Below, piece after piece: positions 1 through 7,354 of a stretch of DNA of 21,268 nucleotides. Positions within the stretch are counted from its first letter, which is position 1. Each line of letters opens with the position of its first letter. The DNA is from Nitrospinaceae bacterium UBA3496. Lineage in GTDB: Bacteria; UBA8248. Location of the stretch: NCBI GenBank assembly GCA_002377645.1, contig DFQF01000086.1, positions 1-21,268 on the forward strand, read 5' to 3'. The notes below the pieces were generated by a model, which ran no database searches, was not told where the DNA came from, and saw only the letters and a list, made by a program, of their open reading frames with translations. The translations under genes were made by a program, and so were the position numbers.

Positions 1-1
1 A

Positions 2-97
2 CTAGAAGAAGTTAGCGGATATCTAGATGCTTTGCAGGAAATGAAAAATAAGAGTAGTTTTTCATTTGAAAAATGGATGTCTGATGTTTCTATTTAG
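2..97 (+). CDS. C-terminal end of an unidentified upstream protein (partial)
   Basis: An open frame enters from the left edge of the window and runs 31 codons to a TAG at 95-97. The tail is hydrophilic, with Lys, Ser and Phe near the end and an FEKWMSDVSI-type terminus. It lies 54 bp upstream of the Gfo/Idh gene on the same strand, so it probably belongs to the same transcription unit. The visible piece is too short to assign to a family. It could be the end of another sugar-modifying enzyme, but nothing in the residues proves that, and a chance open frame is possible. Confidence 0.5.
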   Translation, partial: LEEVSGYLDALQEMKNKSSFSFEKWMSDVSI

Positions 98-151
98 TAA
101 AAGATAAATTGAAAGGAATTTTTAGTTTTATTATTTACTCGTGAGACTTCT

Positions 152-1153
152 ATGATGAACTTTGGACAAAATGTTGATCAAATTGAAAAAACTAAAGTAG
201 GAGTAATAGGATTAGGAGATATTTCTACAAAGGTTCACCTGCCGATTCTTAGTGCGAGAAAAGACACTGAGATTGTATGGTCTTTCGATATAAATGAAGA
301 AAACGCAAAGTATATAGCAAAAATATATAGTCTGCGTTTGCTTTCTGCGAACACTGCATTAAGCGATTTTCCCGAAGTTGATGTCATTTTAATGGCGATT
401 CCTCCAACACAGAGACAAACGTATCTTGAATTTTTCGTAAAAAGTAATATTGCCTTTTATATTGAGAAACCATTTGCCTTTAGTGCTAGTCAGCATGAAT
501 CTATTTGCAAGAATTTCGCTCCATTTAGACTTGGGAATGGTTTGCAGTACAGATCGTGGGGAAGAGCACTTTTGGTGAAGAAAATAATCGAAGAACAGGT
601 ATTTGGGAATTTATTTCGTGTCGAATTAGGCCAAGGGACTCCTTTTTCTGGTTTTGGTGGAAGAAAAAGAAAAGATGTAGGAGGTGTTCTTTGGGATTTG
701 GGAATACATGGATTGGATATGATTTTCAATGTGACTAAAGCACATTCTGTTGAGATATTGAAATCTAATATTTTTGAAGATAATGGTTTTGCTCTAGATG
801 TTTATTCTTCAATGAATTTAAACTTAGAGAATGAAAAAATAGTGCCTTTTGATTGTCACGTTAGTTGGGTTAAGGAGACTATGGAAGGATGTATTTTTAA
901 TTTTGAAAATGCGGATTTGATATTGCCTTTTGATTTGCTGTCTCCAGTTGAAATACTTTCGAAAAATAAAAATAAAGTTATGAGTATGAATGAGGAAACT
1001 CAACAATATCCCTTAACACCCCTGCAGACATTTTCTTCTCATTGGGATCATTTTTTGGAGGGGATTTCGAATCAGACTTCGAACAGAACTTCTGCAGAGA
1101 ATAGTCTTTTGACTACGCAAACAATTGAGAAAATTTTAGAAGGCAAAGTTTGA
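152..1153 (+). CDS. Gfo/Idh/MocA-family NAD(P)-dependent oxidoreductase
   Basis: This 333-residue protein probably oxidises or reduces a sugar or nucleotide sugar in the cytoplasm; the substrate is unknown. An N-terminal Rossmann fold shows GLGDIS at residues 20-25. The family's EKP motif is at 105-107. The second-domain signature GGVLWDLGIHGLDMI spans 177-191 and includes H186, the usual conserved His. The length is normal for the family. The ATG at 152 is followed by a second ATG, and the only ribosome-site-like sequence upstream is a weak GTGAG around 141-145, but the Rossmann motif leaves little room for a later start. The stop overlaps the TTG start of the next gene by 4 bp, so the two are probably translationally coupled. 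Family assignment is secure; the role in glycan precursor synthesis is inferred from the neighbours. Confidence 0.9.
   Translation: MMNFGQNVDQIEKTKVGVIGLGDISTKVHLPILSARKDTEIVWSFDINEENAKYIAKIYSLRLLSANTALSDFPEVDVILMAIPPTQRQTYLEFFVKSNIAFYIEKPFAFSASQHESICKNFAPFRLGNGLQYRSWGRALLVKKIIEEQVFGNLFRVELGQGTPFSGFGGRKRKDVGGVLWDLGIHGLDMIFNVTKAHSVEILKSNIFEDNGFALDVYSSMNLNLENEKIVPFDCHVSWVKETMEGCIFNFENADLILPFDLLSPVEILSKNKNKVMSMNEETQQYPLTPLQTFSSHWDHFLEGISNQTSNRTSAENSLLTTQTIEKILEGKV
1138..1143 (+). promoter_or_regulatory. Ribosome binding site supporting a TTG start at 1150
   Basis: AGAAGG lies inside the end of the Gfo/Idh gene, 6 nt before the TTG at 1150 and 12 nt before an in-frame ATG at 1156. The spacing favours the TTG. 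The protein differs by only two residues between the two choices. Confidence 0.5.
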
Positions 1154-2217
1154 AAATGAAGAAGGTAGCTATAATTGGAGCAAATGGTCAGGTAGGGACA
1201 GAGGTTTGTATTCATCTAAAAGAAATAGATGATTTGGAAGTTATTCCTATCTGCAGATCAAATTCTAGTACTGCTTTTTTAAGAAAATTAGGTCTGAATT
1301 GTAAAGTTGCCGATATGGAAGATCCAAAACAAGCAAAGGAAATGCTTATTGATATAGATATTGTGATAGATTTTTCTTACCCGAAAGGGGCTGCACAAAA
1401 GGTGAGGAGAATGACACGAAGAATCATTTCAAATGTTCTTCGATTTGCCCCGCCAGATTCTTCGTTTGTTTATATGAGTTCTATTGTTGCTTTTGGTGTT
1501 CATAGTTCGAGTCCGTGGGTCAGGAGACACGTGTTTTCACATACTCCCTACGGAGCATTGAAGAGATACGGAGAAAGAGTCACAAGGTTCTTGGGTATAA
1601 TCAATAGAAAAAAGGTTTATATCCTTCGACTTGGTCAAGTACATGGCGAGATTCAATCAGTTGGTCGTAAAATGGAGAAAGAGATAGAAAATGGTCATTT
1701 GTCTCTTCCTTTTAGCGGGAATGTGCATTCTCCGACAGTTTTTTGTTCTACAATTTCTGAGGCTATTTATTCGATTGTTTTAGGAAAAGAAAAACCGGGA
1801 CGATATACATTAGTTTCAAATCCAGAGCCTACGTGGAGAGAACTATATGAGTTTTATGCTAGAAAAGTAAAAAAAGATCTCAAAATTACTTCTTCAGGAT
1901 ATTTAGGTTATAGAAGTAATTTTTTTGATATGAAATCAATTATTTCTTCTTTTGCGAAAAGAAATCGTGAATTTATTGCTGCGCAAATTTTGAAATTTTT
2001 TCCTGATCTGGAATTACGTTTAAGTGGAAAATACTGGATAAAAAAAGCAGAAGATGAAATCAGTAAGAACCCAATTTTTGAAATAATAAAACCAAAAGTT
2101 TATCTGGGCAGTCCTCCAGGGAAAAGATTGAAGTATATCTCAAAAAGTGACTTGTCTAGAGAAAATGAATTTAAAATTATTGAAAAAAAGTTAGAAAGTA
2201 TTTTTTCTGAAAATTAA
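1150..2217 (+). CDS. NAD(P)-dependent epimerase/dehydratase-type SDR with long C-terminal region
   Basis: This 355-residue extended short-chain dehydrogenase probably acts on a nucleotide sugar or related metabolite in the cytoplasm. The N-terminal nucleotide-binding motif GANGQVG is at residues 10-16. A YMSS segment at 108-111 supplies the likely catalytic Ser, and YGALK at 134-138 is the Tyr-x3-Lys pair. The C-terminal half (about 225-355) is basic and lacks the familiar epimerase signatures, so the substrate pocket is probably unusual. The start is TTG at 1150 (ATG at 1156 is the alternative), overlapping the preceding oxidoreductase by 4 bp. It converges with the amidohydrolase gene, with 10 bp between the stops. 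SDR membership is clear; the exact reaction (epimerase, reductase or dehydratase) cannot be told from the sequence. Confidence 0.83.
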   Translation: MKMKKVAIIGANGQVGTEVCIHLKEIDDLEVIPICRSNSSTAFLRKLGLNCKVADMEDPKQAKEMLIDIDIVIDFSYPKGAAQKVRRMTRRIISNVLRFAPPDSSFVYMSSIVAFGVHSSSPWVRRHVFSHTPYGALKRYGERVTRFLGIINRKKVYILRLGQVHGEIQSVGRKMEKEIENGHLSLPFSGNVHSPTVFCSTISEAIYSIVLGKEKPGRYTLVSNPEPTWRELYEFYARKVKKDLKITSSGYLGYRSNFFDMKSIISSFAKRNREFIAAQILKFFPDLELRLSGKYWIKKAEDEISKNPIFEIIKPKVYLGSPPGKRLKYISKSDLSRENEFKIIEKKLESIFSEN

Positions 2218-2227
2218 AAAGTTTTTC

Positions 2228-3130
2228 CTATGAAAATGAATTTTCTATAATTTCTTCAAAATTCTTGCCTAAAATCTTTTCCCTGTCTTCTTCAGAGATG
2301 TTCAGTCGATCAACCCATCCTTTTATATGTCCGTAGTCGTATTTCCCGTCTTCTCCTGTTATTCCATAAGGACTGTCCGTACCAAAAAGACATTTGTCTG
2401 CGCCGAGTATGGATACTACTTTCTTTGTGAAATTTTCAGATAAATGAGCACTCGAAAGGTCAACATACGCATATTTATGTCTTTGAATGAGTGGCCATAT
2501 GCTTTTATAGTAAGGTAATCCTGCATGTGCGAAAATGATTTTCAAATGAGGAAAAGTTTCTACAAGCCATTTAAAGTCTCCTTGATCGCCAAATCCCATA
2601 TGAATTAGTAAAGGTAAATTTAATTCTTCAGATCTTCTGGCGGTACTTTCTAAATCTCTAAGTGGAAATTGGTGCCAGTAAGGATGCACCTTAATTCCAA
2701 TCATGCCTTTGGTATTTCTCCATTTCTCAATTTCATCTTCAGGGGAAGAGTGTACTTTCGGATTAATGAAAATCCATCCTAGAAATCTTTCTGGAAATTT
2801 TTCTAGAGCTGAAGCAACACTTTGATTATCAGGAATAATTGTTTTGGTATATCCTTTTTTGTCATCTGTGAAGTATGACCAAATTGGACGTAATACTCCT
2901 TTCGAATCATAAAAAGTAAGACTTACAAGGGATGCTATTTTTCGAAGGATATTAGAATTCATCATTTGTCTTTGTACGCCTAGTAGAAACTCGGATTTAT
3001 CAGGCTCAAGAGTCTCTGTTATGCGGGCAATTAATGCAGTTTTTTCAATACCTTCTTCGTCCATTTTTTTAATTTGATCTTCTATGCTTAGAGCTCTTTC
3101 GTCTAGATGAGCGTGGCAATCTATAATCAT
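2228..3130 (-). CDS. Amidohydrolase family 2 (metal-dependent TIM-barrel hydrolase)
   Basis: This 300-residue member of the amidohydrolase-2 group (the family of ACMS decarboxylase and related hydrolases) should bind a divalent metal in a TIM barrel. The expected ligands and catalytic residues are visible in order: HAH at residues 6-8 right at the N-terminus, H149 in KVHPYWH, H177 in LIHMGF, H202 in FAHAG and D252 in FGTDSP. There is no signal peptide, so it is probably cytoplasmic. The start is ATG at 3130, with AGAAGGG lying rather far upstream (about 13 nt). It is the last gene of the ten-gene minus-strand run, 32 bp after the short SDR. The family includes hydrolases, decarboxylases and lactonases, so the substrate is open. 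Such an enzyme is uncommon inside a glycan locus, and lactone or amide hydrolysis of a modified sugar is only a guess. Confidence 0.87.
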   Translation of the reverse strand: MIIDCHAHLDERALSIEDQIKKMDEEGIEKTALIARITETLEPDKSEFLLGVQRQMMNSNILRKIASLVSLTFYDSKGVLRPIWSYFTDDKKGYTKTIIPDNQSVASALEKFPERFLGWIFINPKVHSSPEDEIEKWRNTKGMIGIKVHPYWHQFPLRDLESTARRSEELNLPLLIHMGFGDQGDFKWLVETFPHLKIIFAHAGLPYYKSIWPLIQRHKYAYVDLSSAHLSENFTKKVVSILGADKCLFGTDSPYGITGEDGKYDYGHIKGWVDRLNISEEDREKILGKNFEEIIENSFS

Positions 3131-3162
3131 TTTTTCTAGATTTCCCTTCTAAATAAAAAGTT

Positions 3163-3906
3163 TTATTTGTGATCTCGATATGTATTCATCATTTTCGAAA
3201 ATAATCGGTCTGTGAAAATCCTAAAAAATCCTATCAAGATTCTAGGAATAATTGGAATCGATTTACACGGTTTTTTACTTGAGATTGTTTTTATAATTTT
3301 TTTTGCTGCTTTTGATGGAGAAATTTTAAAAGGACTGCTGGAGTTTGCACCCATCCCTGTGTCTATTGCACCTAGGTGAATTGTTGTGAAAAATAATCCT
3401 TTATCAGCATATCTGCCTCTTAACGATTCAAATGATCTGGATAAAGCAGACTTGCTTGCAGAATAACCAATCCATCTTGAATCCCCTCGGTATGCATTTA
3501 ATGAAGAAATAGCTACGAATTGGCCTTGTTTTTTTTCTAAGAAAAAAGGGATGAAAATTTGTATCCATCGTAATGCTCCTAGATAATTCGTTTGCATTAC
3601 TTCTTCAATCTCTATTAAAGAAAATGAATTATTGTTAGATTCAGGATTTATTCCAGCGTTTAAAATGACAATGTCGGGGTTGAAGTTATTACTATCCATC
3701 TCAGATTTTGTTTTTTCAATTTCAATTTCATTTGATACATCGCAAACTGAGTAATGAAAACTATCTTCTTCGAGTTCTTCTGAAAGTTTTTGAAGTTCAA
3801 GTTTTCGTCTGGCAACTCCCCAAACTTTATGACCATCCGCGACATATTGTTTGGTTAGTTGACGTCCTACTCCGGAGGAAACTCCTGTAATAAAGATGTT
3901 TGACAC
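3163..3906 (-). CDS. Classical short-chain dehydrogenase/reductase (SDR)
   Basis: This 247-residue protein is a typical classical SDR oxidoreductase using NAD(P)H. TGVSSGVG at residues 7-14 is the cofactor glycine motif, NAG at 83-85 the structural motif, a Ser at about 134-135 the catalytic serine, and YSASK at 148-152 the Tyr-x3-Lys pair. The start is GTG at 3906, chosen because the glycine motif begins at residue 7; a weak GAG-rich element lies about 10 nt upstream. A hydrophobic patch near the C-terminus (about 216-232) might touch the membrane but is short. It lies 30 bp downstream of the GT2 gene in the minus-strand run. The substrate is unknown; a keto-group reduction in the same pathway as the neighbouring ADH is plausible but inferred. 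Confidence 0.88.
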   Translation of the reverse strand: MSNIFITGVSSGVGRQLTKQYVADGHKVWGVARRKLELQKLSEELEEDSFHYSVCDVSNEIEIEKTKSEMDSNNFNPDIVILNAGINPESNNNSFSLIEIEEVMQTNYLGALRWIQIFIPFFLEKKQGQFVAISSLNAYRGDSRWIGYSASKSALSRSFESLRGRYADKGLFFTTIHLGAIDTGMGANSSSPFKISPSKAAKKIIKTISSKKPCKSIPIIPRILIGFFRIFTDRLFSKMMNTYRDHK

Positions 3907-3936
3907 TTGATTTTATCTCAACTTGTTCTAATTGAA

Positions 3937-4665
3937 TTAGACTCTATATATTAGATACACGATTCGTCTTAGTAAAATATGGAATAATGCATTTGCAACA
4001 GATAAAATATTTTTAATGGTAAAAGCTTTAGAAACTCCTTTTTCTCTATCAGAATTTTCTACCTGAGTTTCAAGGTAGGTAGTATTTTCATTTAGAAGGT
4101 AACATATCAATTCAGCTTGATATGCGAATCCAATTGTCTCAGAACGAAAAGTCCTGACATTTTCTGTTCTATGTAATACTGGACCATTGTAGTACTTTAT
4201 TTTGTTTCCAGAAAGTAAATTCACCAAAAATGTAAATGTGATGCTAAGAAGTCTTCTGAACAATACTCTTGTGTCATTTTTTCCGAAGTAAGGAATAATC
4301 ATATCTGCGTTACCTGTTTCTGATACTATATCTCTTATGGTTTCATTTGTTTCTGCAGCATCTCCATTTATGAGCATATAATGTTTCCCAATTGCTTTAT
4401 GAGATGCAAGAAAATAATTGCGACCTAATCCACGAGTCGCTGTATTCTCGATAAGATTTATTTTCACTTCCTTATTCTTATTTATCTCCTCATTCACCTT
4501 TTCAATAGTGTTATCTGATGAGTTGTCATCGACAACCAAAATTTCATATTTCATATTCATATTTTTCATGACGTCGATAACAGATTGAATTGTTTTTCCT
4601 ATGTTATCTTCCTCGTTTAGACAGGGGATGAAAAAGCTTATATCTACATTTATTGTTTCTTCCAT
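3937..4665 (-). CDS. GT2 glycosyltransferase, dolichyl-phosphate mannose synthase-like
   Basis: This 242-residue GT-A fold protein resembles polyprenyl-phosphate sugar transferases of family GT2. The N-terminal strand FFIPCLNEEDNIGKT (about 11-25) and DDNSSDNT at 46-53 are the nucleotide-binding elements. The usual DAD/DxD position reads NGDAAE at 100-105, so only one Asp remains at the metal site. YYNGPVLHR (158-166) corresponds to the acceptor-side segment of this group. There is no C-terminal pair of membrane helices, only a mildly hydrophobic last 30 residues. ATG at 4665 has AGAAGGA about 7 nt upstream. It follows the 162-residue membrane protein by 4 bp, which suggests translational coupling and a shared task, perhaps loading a sugar onto a lipid carrier. 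Donor and acceptor are unknown. Confidence 0.86.
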   Translation of the reverse strand: MEETINVDISFFIPCLNEEDNIGKTIQSVIDVMKNMNMKYEILVVDDNSSDNTIEKVNEEINKNKEVKINLIENTATRGLGRNYFLASHKAIGKHYMLINGDAAETNETIRDIVSETGNADMIIPYFGKNDTRVLFRRLLSITFTFLVNLLSGNKIKYYNGPVLHRTENVRTFRSETIGFAYQAELICYLLNENTTYLETQVENSDREKGVSKAFTIKNILSVANALFHILLRRIVYLIYRV

Positions 4666-4669
4666 TTGT

Positions 4670-5158
4670 TTATCCTTCTAAAGAAACACCAATCAGTCGA
4701 CCAAAAAGCTTAGTTATTTTGATGAGTTTTCTGCCCTTTGGTCTGATCGTAACCATGTTATTAGAAATAGTTATATATTCGTTCTTTTTCATCAATTCCA
4801 TCCTATCTAAAAAACGGATGGATGATTCATAATCTTTCACAAGAGAGTCAAAATCTACGGATTTTACAATCGAAATCTTTTCAAGAAGAGTAAGCGAGAC
4901 AGATCGAGATAATCCTGCATACAAAAATAAGTAGCAGATTATGAAAAATATATCGAGCCAAATTGTGGATATCACAGAAATTATATCTGTGTTGAAAAAG
5001 AGTAAATGTACGATAATGGAACATATAGCCCCAGTAAATGCCAAGAAAAAAAGTAATAACATCCGCGGGCTATTTGAGGGGAAAATTCTCCATAAAAAAA
5101 TATGAATGGTTAAGAAGAAAAAAATTCCCGAAATTGATGAGAAGAAAATCTCGTACAT
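4670..5158 (-). CDS. Small membrane protein: three TM helices plus C-terminal winged-helix-like domain
   Basis: I do not recognise this 162-residue family by name. Hydrophobic stretches at about 5-24, 33-55 and 63-82 read as three membrane helices. They are followed by LSRSVSLTLLEKI (83-95) and a soluble C-terminal part. That part has the pattern of a small winged helix: helices at about 86-112, a putative recognition helix SIRFLDRMELM (113-123), a beta wing around 128-139 and an RPKGRKLIKI tail (139-148) like the TPKGR end of many wHTH proteins. The upstream gene encodes a protein of the same layout with a matching LSRG-x-SLRIL segment, so the two look like distant paralogues. The ATG directly abuts the upstream TAA and the GT2 gene starts 4 bp after the stop. 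A regulator or partner of the GT2 is an inference; no catalytic motif is visible. Confidence 0.8.
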   Translation of the reverse strand: MYEIFFSSISGIFFFLTIHIFLWRIFPSNSPRMLLLFFLAFTGAICSIIVHLLFFNTDIISVISTIWLDIFFIICYLFLYAGLSRSVSLTLLEKISIVKSVDFDSLVKDYESSIRFLDRMELMKKNEYITISNNMVTIRPKGRKLIKITKLFGRLIGVSLEG

Positions 5159-5773
5159 TTATTCTGCTCTTTCTAATTTCAGGATCTCTCGAAAGAGTAC
5201 TCCTAAAAAATTCATTATTTTTCCAAGGAAAGTGAGTGGTCCAACTTTAGGTTCAGAATAATAAATCAATTTTAATTTCTTTATGGTGTTTAATCTTTTG
5301 TTAAGTAAACCCTTGAAGCCTAGTCCTTCTCCATATCCTGCTTTTAGAGATTCTAATTTTATAGGCTTATTCGATTCATCAAGGTCTTTTAAAATTCTTA
5401 GAGATAATCCTCTTGAAAGAAGAGATTTTGTTTCCAAATATGTGAGGAACATAGCAAAAAATAATAATACGGTAGTAATTTGTAAATGATATGGAAAAAC
5501 AAGTGATGAATTAATTTTGCTTAATAAGAACGGGGATGATTTATATATGAAGATAGAAAAAAGAGTAAAGAATGTGAATAGGAAAATAGTTTCAATAGTA
5601 AGAGAGAAGGGCAGGAATTTTCTTTGGGACAAAAAGCGCAGAAAATTGCAGGTTAAAATGAGAAGTGCTAAAAATAAAAAAGGAAAAAAAAACGAAAATA
5701 ATATAGTCATAAATTCAGGATACACTTTTGTCCTATTTCTCCATTTTAATGAGAGCTCTTCCAACCTTCCCAT
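5159..5773 (-). CDS. Membrane protein: three TM helices plus C-terminal winged-helix-like domain (partner of the next gene)
   Basis: This is an unrecognised 204-residue protein. Strongly hydrophobic segments at about 21-48, 57-78 and 95-114 are likely membrane helices. Then comes LLSRGLSLRILKDL (118-131) and a basic soluble domain. Within it, RLNTIKKLKLIYY (160-172) and the PLTFLGKIM segment (179-187) have the recognition-helix, wing and TPxGK pattern of a winged helix. The order of parts matches the downstream 162-residue protein. The listed ATG at 5773 lies 41 bp inside the alcohol dehydrogenase gene and has no good ribosome site. A GTG at 5725, preceded by GGAG about 11 nt upstream and 7 nt past the dehydrogenase stop, may be the true start and would give about 188 residues. 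There are no catalytic motifs. Confidence is high that it is a gene and low for function. Confidence 0.78.
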   Translation of the reverse strand: MGRLEELSLKWRNRTKVYPEFMTILFSFFFPFLFLALLILTCNFLRFLSQRKFLPFSLTIETIFLFTFFTLFSIFIYKSSPFLLSKINSSLVFPYHLQITTVLLFFAMFLTYLETKSLLSRGLSLRILKDLDESNKPIKLESLKAGYGEGLGFKGLLNKRLNTIKKLKLIYYSEPKVGPLTFLGKIMNFLGVLFREILKLERAE

Positions 5774-6776
5774 TTTCTAAGTCGGCAAAACCTTCGTTTA
5801 TTTTTTCTAATTTATATTCATGCGTTATTAACTTATCAAGATCCATTTCGCCTGAGAAAAATTTCTTTATGTAAAATTTCGTATCTTTTTCTGGGGAAGT
5901 TTCTCCTCCCCATGTCCCGACAATATTTTTCCCTTTAATAAGATCAAAAGGGTCTATTGATATTTTTTGTCCAAAAGGAAGATTCCCTGCGAGTATACAA
6001 AGACCACCGTTTGTTTTTACAGAACTAAAAGCATCCTCCATTGTTTTAGAATTTCCAATTGCTTCTACTGAAAAATCTACTCCTAGTTTGTTTGTTATTT
6101 TTTGGATCTCTTCTAATACTTTCTTCTTTTTTGCATTTATGACATCACTAGCGCCTATTTCAATAGCTCTAGTTAATTTTTTATTTTCTATGTCTATACC
6201 TATAATTGTTTGTGCACCTATCATTTTAGATGCAAGAACAATGCTCATTCCAATTCCACCAAGACCAAAAACAGCAATACTATCTTTTGTTTTTAAATTT
6301 GCAGTATTTCTCACAATTCCAGCACCAGTAGGTACGGCACATCCCAGTAATGCTGCCTCTCGAAGTGGCATTTTTTTTGGAATCTTAATCAGTCGATTCT
6401 CGCTCACTACAGTTTTTTCCATAAAAGTACTTATTGCACCTGAATTTATTTTTCCTATAGTACTTTCATATTGTGTAGATGGGACGTCTTTTCCTGTGGC
6501 TTTGATCCAAGTGAGAACGACGTGGTCGCCGGGTTTTACCTTCTTTACTCCTCTTCCTATTTTGACAACTTTTCCTGAACCTTCATGTCCTAAGGTATGG
6601 GGAAGGAAATGATCTACGCCTCGTTTTCCTCTGATTTCATGGAGTTGAGTGTGACACAATCCGCTATATGATATTTCTACAAGTACTTGTCCACTTCTTA
6701 GAGAAGGGATCTGTAAATTTAAAATCTTTAAAGGTTTGCCTGTATTCATAAGAACGGCAGATTTTGAATTCATCAT
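5733..6776 (-). CDS. Zinc-dependent alcohol dehydrogenase (MDR superfamily)
   Basis: This 347-residue medium-chain dehydrogenase should interconvert an alcohol and an aldehyde or ketone with NAD(P). The catalytic zinc ligands are present: C41 in GLCHTQ, H64-E65 in GHEG, and C146 in LLGCAVPTGAG. GLGGIG at 171-176 is the cofactor motif. The structural-zinc loop, normally four closely spaced cysteines around residues 90-115, is absent: that stretch contains no Cys. The protein therefore belongs to the MDR subset without structural zinc. The start is ATG at 6776 (a second ATG at 6773), overlapping the NUDIX stop in an ATGA arrangement, so coupling is likely. Its 3' end overlaps or nearly touches the first membrane-protein gene. 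It sits with the NUDIX, methyltransferase and SDR genes, suggesting modification of a small alcohol or sugar; the substrate is unknown. Confidence 0.92.
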   Translation of the reverse strand: MMNSKSAVLMNTGKPLKILNLQIPSLRSGQVLVEISYSGLCHTQLHEIRGKRGVDHFLPHTLGHEGSGKVVKIGRGVKKVKPGDHVVLTWIKATGKDVPSTQYESTIGKINSGAISTFMEKTVVSENRLIKIPKKMPLREAALLGCAVPTGAGIVRNTANLKTKDSIAVFGLGGIGMSIVLASKMIGAQTIIGIDIENKKLTRAIEIGASDVINAKKKKVLEEIQKITNKLGVDFSVEAIGNSKTMEDAFSSVKTNGGLCILAGNLPFGQKISIDPFDLIKGKNIVGTWGGETSPEKDTKFYIKKFFSGEMDLDKLITHEYKLEKINEGFADLENGKVGRALIKMEK

Positions 6777-7342
6777 TTTTGAATTCCATTTTTTAGATAA
6801 AATAAATTGAAAGATAATATCGAAATAATTGTTAGGCTATCAAGAATTTCCTTTTTTTCAATCATTTCAATACTATCTGAAATTTTGATCCAATCATATT
6901 TCTCAACTTCTGCAATATTAGGTTCAAATTTTTTGCTTAATTCAAAAGTATCCGAATGATATACATATGTTGGGTTATGAAGAGAATCAAGTCCTTGCTC
7001 GTAATTGATCAGTAGTTTCGGATTTTGAGTTAGTATGCCTGTTTCTTCCAAACATTCTCTGATTGCACCAGATTCTGGAGATTCGGAATCTTCGACTCTT
7101 CCACCAGGGATCTCCCAAGAACTTCGGTTAATTAAATGTCTGAATTGATTGACTAATAGAATCGAATTGTTTCTATGTAGTATCATTGCAGAACGTCTTC
7201 CATAATTTGTCACAAAAAACTGCTTTGCGACTCCGTTTACCTTTGCATTAACTTGGGAAAGTTTGAGGAATTGGTTTTGGAAAATAGATTTCTCTGATGA
7301 TATTTTTAATTTTTTTTCTTTTTTATGATCAATACGTGACAA
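6773..7342 (-). CDS. NUDIX hydrolase, ADP-sugar pyrophosphatase-like
   Basis: This 189-residue protein probably cleaves a nucleoside diphosphate linked to another group (the closest familiar group is ADP-ribose/ADP-sugar pyrophosphatases) in the cytoplasm. The Nudix box is complete: G81, E87, R95-E96, E99-E100 and G102, matching GX5EX7REUXEEXGU, with Cys at the usual hydrophobic position 97. WEIPGG (76-81) just before the box is typical of the ADP-sugar branch. The start is TTG at 7342, supported by a strong AGGTGAT ribosome site; no ATG lies nearby. It is 12 bp after the methyltransferase gene and overlaps the ADH start by 4 bp. In this operon it could dispose of, or process, an activated sugar intermediate. 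That is inference; housecleaning is the alternative. Confidence 0.9.
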   Translation of the reverse strand: MSRIDHKKEKKLKISSEKSIFQNQFLKLSQVNAKVNGVAKQFFVTNYGRRSAMILHRNNSILLVNQFRHLINRSSWEIPGGRVEDSESPESGAIRECLEETGILTQNPKLLINYEQGLDSLHNPTYVYHSDTFELSKKFEPNIAEVEKYDWIKISDSIEMIEKKEILDSLTIISILSFNLFYLKNGIQK

Positions 7343-7345
7343 GAA

Positions 7346-7354
7346 ATCACCTCT
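7346..7354 (-). promoter_or_regulatory. Strong ribosome binding site setting a TTG start for the NUDIX gene
   Basis: On the minus strand this reads AGAGGTGAT. Its AGGTG core ends 5 nt before TTG at 7342. It is one of the best matches to the anti-Shine-Dalgarno sequence in the window and makes the non-ATG start convincing. Confidence 0.65.

Noticed and set aside
2205..2250. Possible terminator hairpin between the convergent genes ending at 2217 and 2228
   Set aside because: GAAAAT/ATTTTC repeats exist but leave a 2-nt loop or a very long one, with no G+C stem; too weak to call.
6088..6612. A 174-codon open frame opposite the alcohol dehydrogenase gene
   Set aside because: It lies wholly antisense to a gene with intact catalytic motifs, has no recognisable domain, and its hydrophobic composition is what the reverse frame of an MDR gene would give.
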